From Legionella birminghamensis (GTDB lineage Bacteria > Pseudomonadota > Gammaproteobacteria > Legionellales > Legionellaceae): a stretch of 64,000 bases of DNA. Of the stretch, positions 63,276 to 64,000 are shown piece after piece; positions within the stretch are counted from its first letter, which is position 1, and each line of letters starts with the position of its first letter. The notes beneath the pieces are model-generated. The model saw only the letters and a program-made list of their open reading frames with translations, did not search any database and was not told the origin of the DNA. Position numbers and translations under genes: made by a program. The stretch is from positions 3,082,501-3,146,500 of the forward strand of contig NZ_UGNW01000001.1 in the NCBI RefSeq assembly GCF_900452515.1. Reading direction: 5' to 3'.

Positions 63276-63281
63276 TATAAT
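63276..63281 (+). promoter_or_regulatory. Possible -10 box of the last gene
   Basis: TATAAT is a perfect -10 hexamer 28 bases before the ATG at 63310. The -35 region (TTTATT at 63253, 17 bases away) is a poor match. Confidence 0.4.
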
Positions 63282-63309
63282 AGACACCTTTTATTAAGAT
63301 GAATCAATC

Positions 63310-64000
63310 ATGCAGTTAAGTACAAAACTCACACCCCTTCAGATTGAAGCAGCCGCATTTTGGTGGAAGCTGCTTTTATTAGGTGTCATTACTGGAAATG
63401 ATCCACAATTATCCTTGCGACGTAATGTTTCTGCCCACCAGCGGTTGCAAAAGCAACATATACATAAGGCAAACCAGATCTCTCCAGAATGGCCTAGCCT
63501 GTTTGAACAGACATTGAAAGAATTATTACTCAAACAAAATGAAGAAAATGGCAACTTCCCATTTTCTCTGGAGTTAAATAGCGAGGGATTGAAAAGCTCG
63601 AGTTTCCTGGCTCAGGTGATTAGAGAACTCAAGAATAAGCACAAAATCGAAGTTAATATTTTTATGTTCCCTATTCGAAATATTCGAATGGATTTTATTG
63701 ACCAGAATCATATTGTACTCGATAAAAAACTCATCGATCTTTCTTCATTCGTCCGATATTGCATTGGCTCTTTATTAATGCATAATCTTTTAATCTCTGA
63801 AACTCCCAGCTTGCCTCAGCTATCTGAGGAATTAAATGAAGGAAAAATCAGTGCTTTTTTTGGTACAGTCGCTTATTTGTTTAGATATCATTCGCAATTA
63901 AAAGCCTTCTATGGCAATAATGAAGAAGCCATCAGGTTAGAATTAATGAAGTATCGAGACATTGCTATTGCCTCCTTTGAGTCCACTTCTGTGCATCGAA
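63310..64000 (+). CDS. Unrecognised protein, 5' part only
   Basis: An open frame runs from the ATG at 63310 to the window edge without a stop, giving at least 230 residues. It begins MQLSTKLTPLQIEAAAFWW and is predicted soluble and mostly helical, with no signal peptide. A strong -10 box TATAAT lies 29 bases upstream. The base composition is AT-richer than the housekeeping genes, and the style (long, helical, lineage-specific) resembles Legionella effectors. I do not recognise a domain, so no function is proposed. Confidence 0.65.
   Translation, partial: MQLSTKLTPLQIEAAAFWWKLLLLGVITGNDPQLSLRRNVSAHQRLQKQHIHKANQISPEWPSLFEQTLKELLLKQNEENGNFPFSLELNSEGLKSSSFLAQVIRELKNKHKIEVNIFMFPIRNIRMDFIDQNHIVLDKKLIDLSSFVRYCIGSLLMHNLLISETPSLPQLSEELNEGKISAFFGTVAYLFRYHSQLKAFYGNNEEAIRLELMKYRDIAIASFESTSVHR

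Overview
The window looks like chromosomal DNA of a gammaproteobacterium in the Legionella group (Legionellales), probably not L. pneumophila. Housekeeping genes (maeB, rpmE, proBA, tgt, ppiB, dsbB, dam, kup, trhO) sit beside host-associated features: an EnhA-like L,D-transpeptidase, an ankyrin protein, two enormous cytosolic-looking proteins, and upstream sites that match the PmrA box known from Dot/Icm effector genes. The genus is inferred from family resemblance and context; no database search was made.

Layout. 0-5 kb: cell-wall enzymes (M23 endopeptidase, L,D-transpeptidase, DUF1460 amidase) and a SpmA/SpmB membrane pair. 5-15 kb: Kup K+ transporter, OmpA-like lipoprotein, two tandem TyrP-type amino-acid permeases, Dam methylase, two overlapping MFS transporters, malic enzyme. 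15-30 kb: ribosomal protein L31, ABC exporter, serine hydrolase, polysaccharide deacetylase, a TerB/Coq4-like protein, a nucleoside phosphorylase, the operon small-acidic-protein/proB/proA, a TRIC channel, ppiB-tgt, dsbB-cytochrome c, trhO. 29.4-33 kb: an FAD oxidoreductase joined to a hybrid histidine kinase.

33.2-57.4 kb is the most unusual part. Two paralogous genes encode proteins of 3694 and 4127 residues. Both carry an apparently complete SecA-type two-lobe ATPase (TGEGKS, DELD, YTGS, GRGD and GGRTAR motifs) embedded in long, probably helical flanks without signal peptide or membrane segments. Each gene is preceded by a perfect YTTAAK-N5-YTTAAK direct repeat, the PmrA box. Their length difference comes almost entirely from four extra copies of a 110-residue repeat near the C-terminus of the second. 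I infer PmrAB-controlled, possibly Dot/Icm-translocated, giant SecA-like motors; I know of no described function.

57.4-64 kb: a decarboxylase-type amidohydrolase overlapped by a Cys-rich secreted protein, a 579-residue ankyrin protein, an MFS/LOG pair and an unfinished gene at the edge.

The intergenic DNA holds a GC-rich dispersed element. Three copies (167, 157 and 186 bp) are bounded by 31-bp inverted terminal palindromes (CGAATCCCCGCGG / CCGCGGGGCCCA) and share internal sequence, like a miniature mobile element. Single ends lie elsewhere. At three places one end is expanded into a tandem array of half-palindromes (24-, 25- and 20-bp periods) that always finishes with one intact palindrome. 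No tRNA, rRNA, CRISPR array or integrase was seen.
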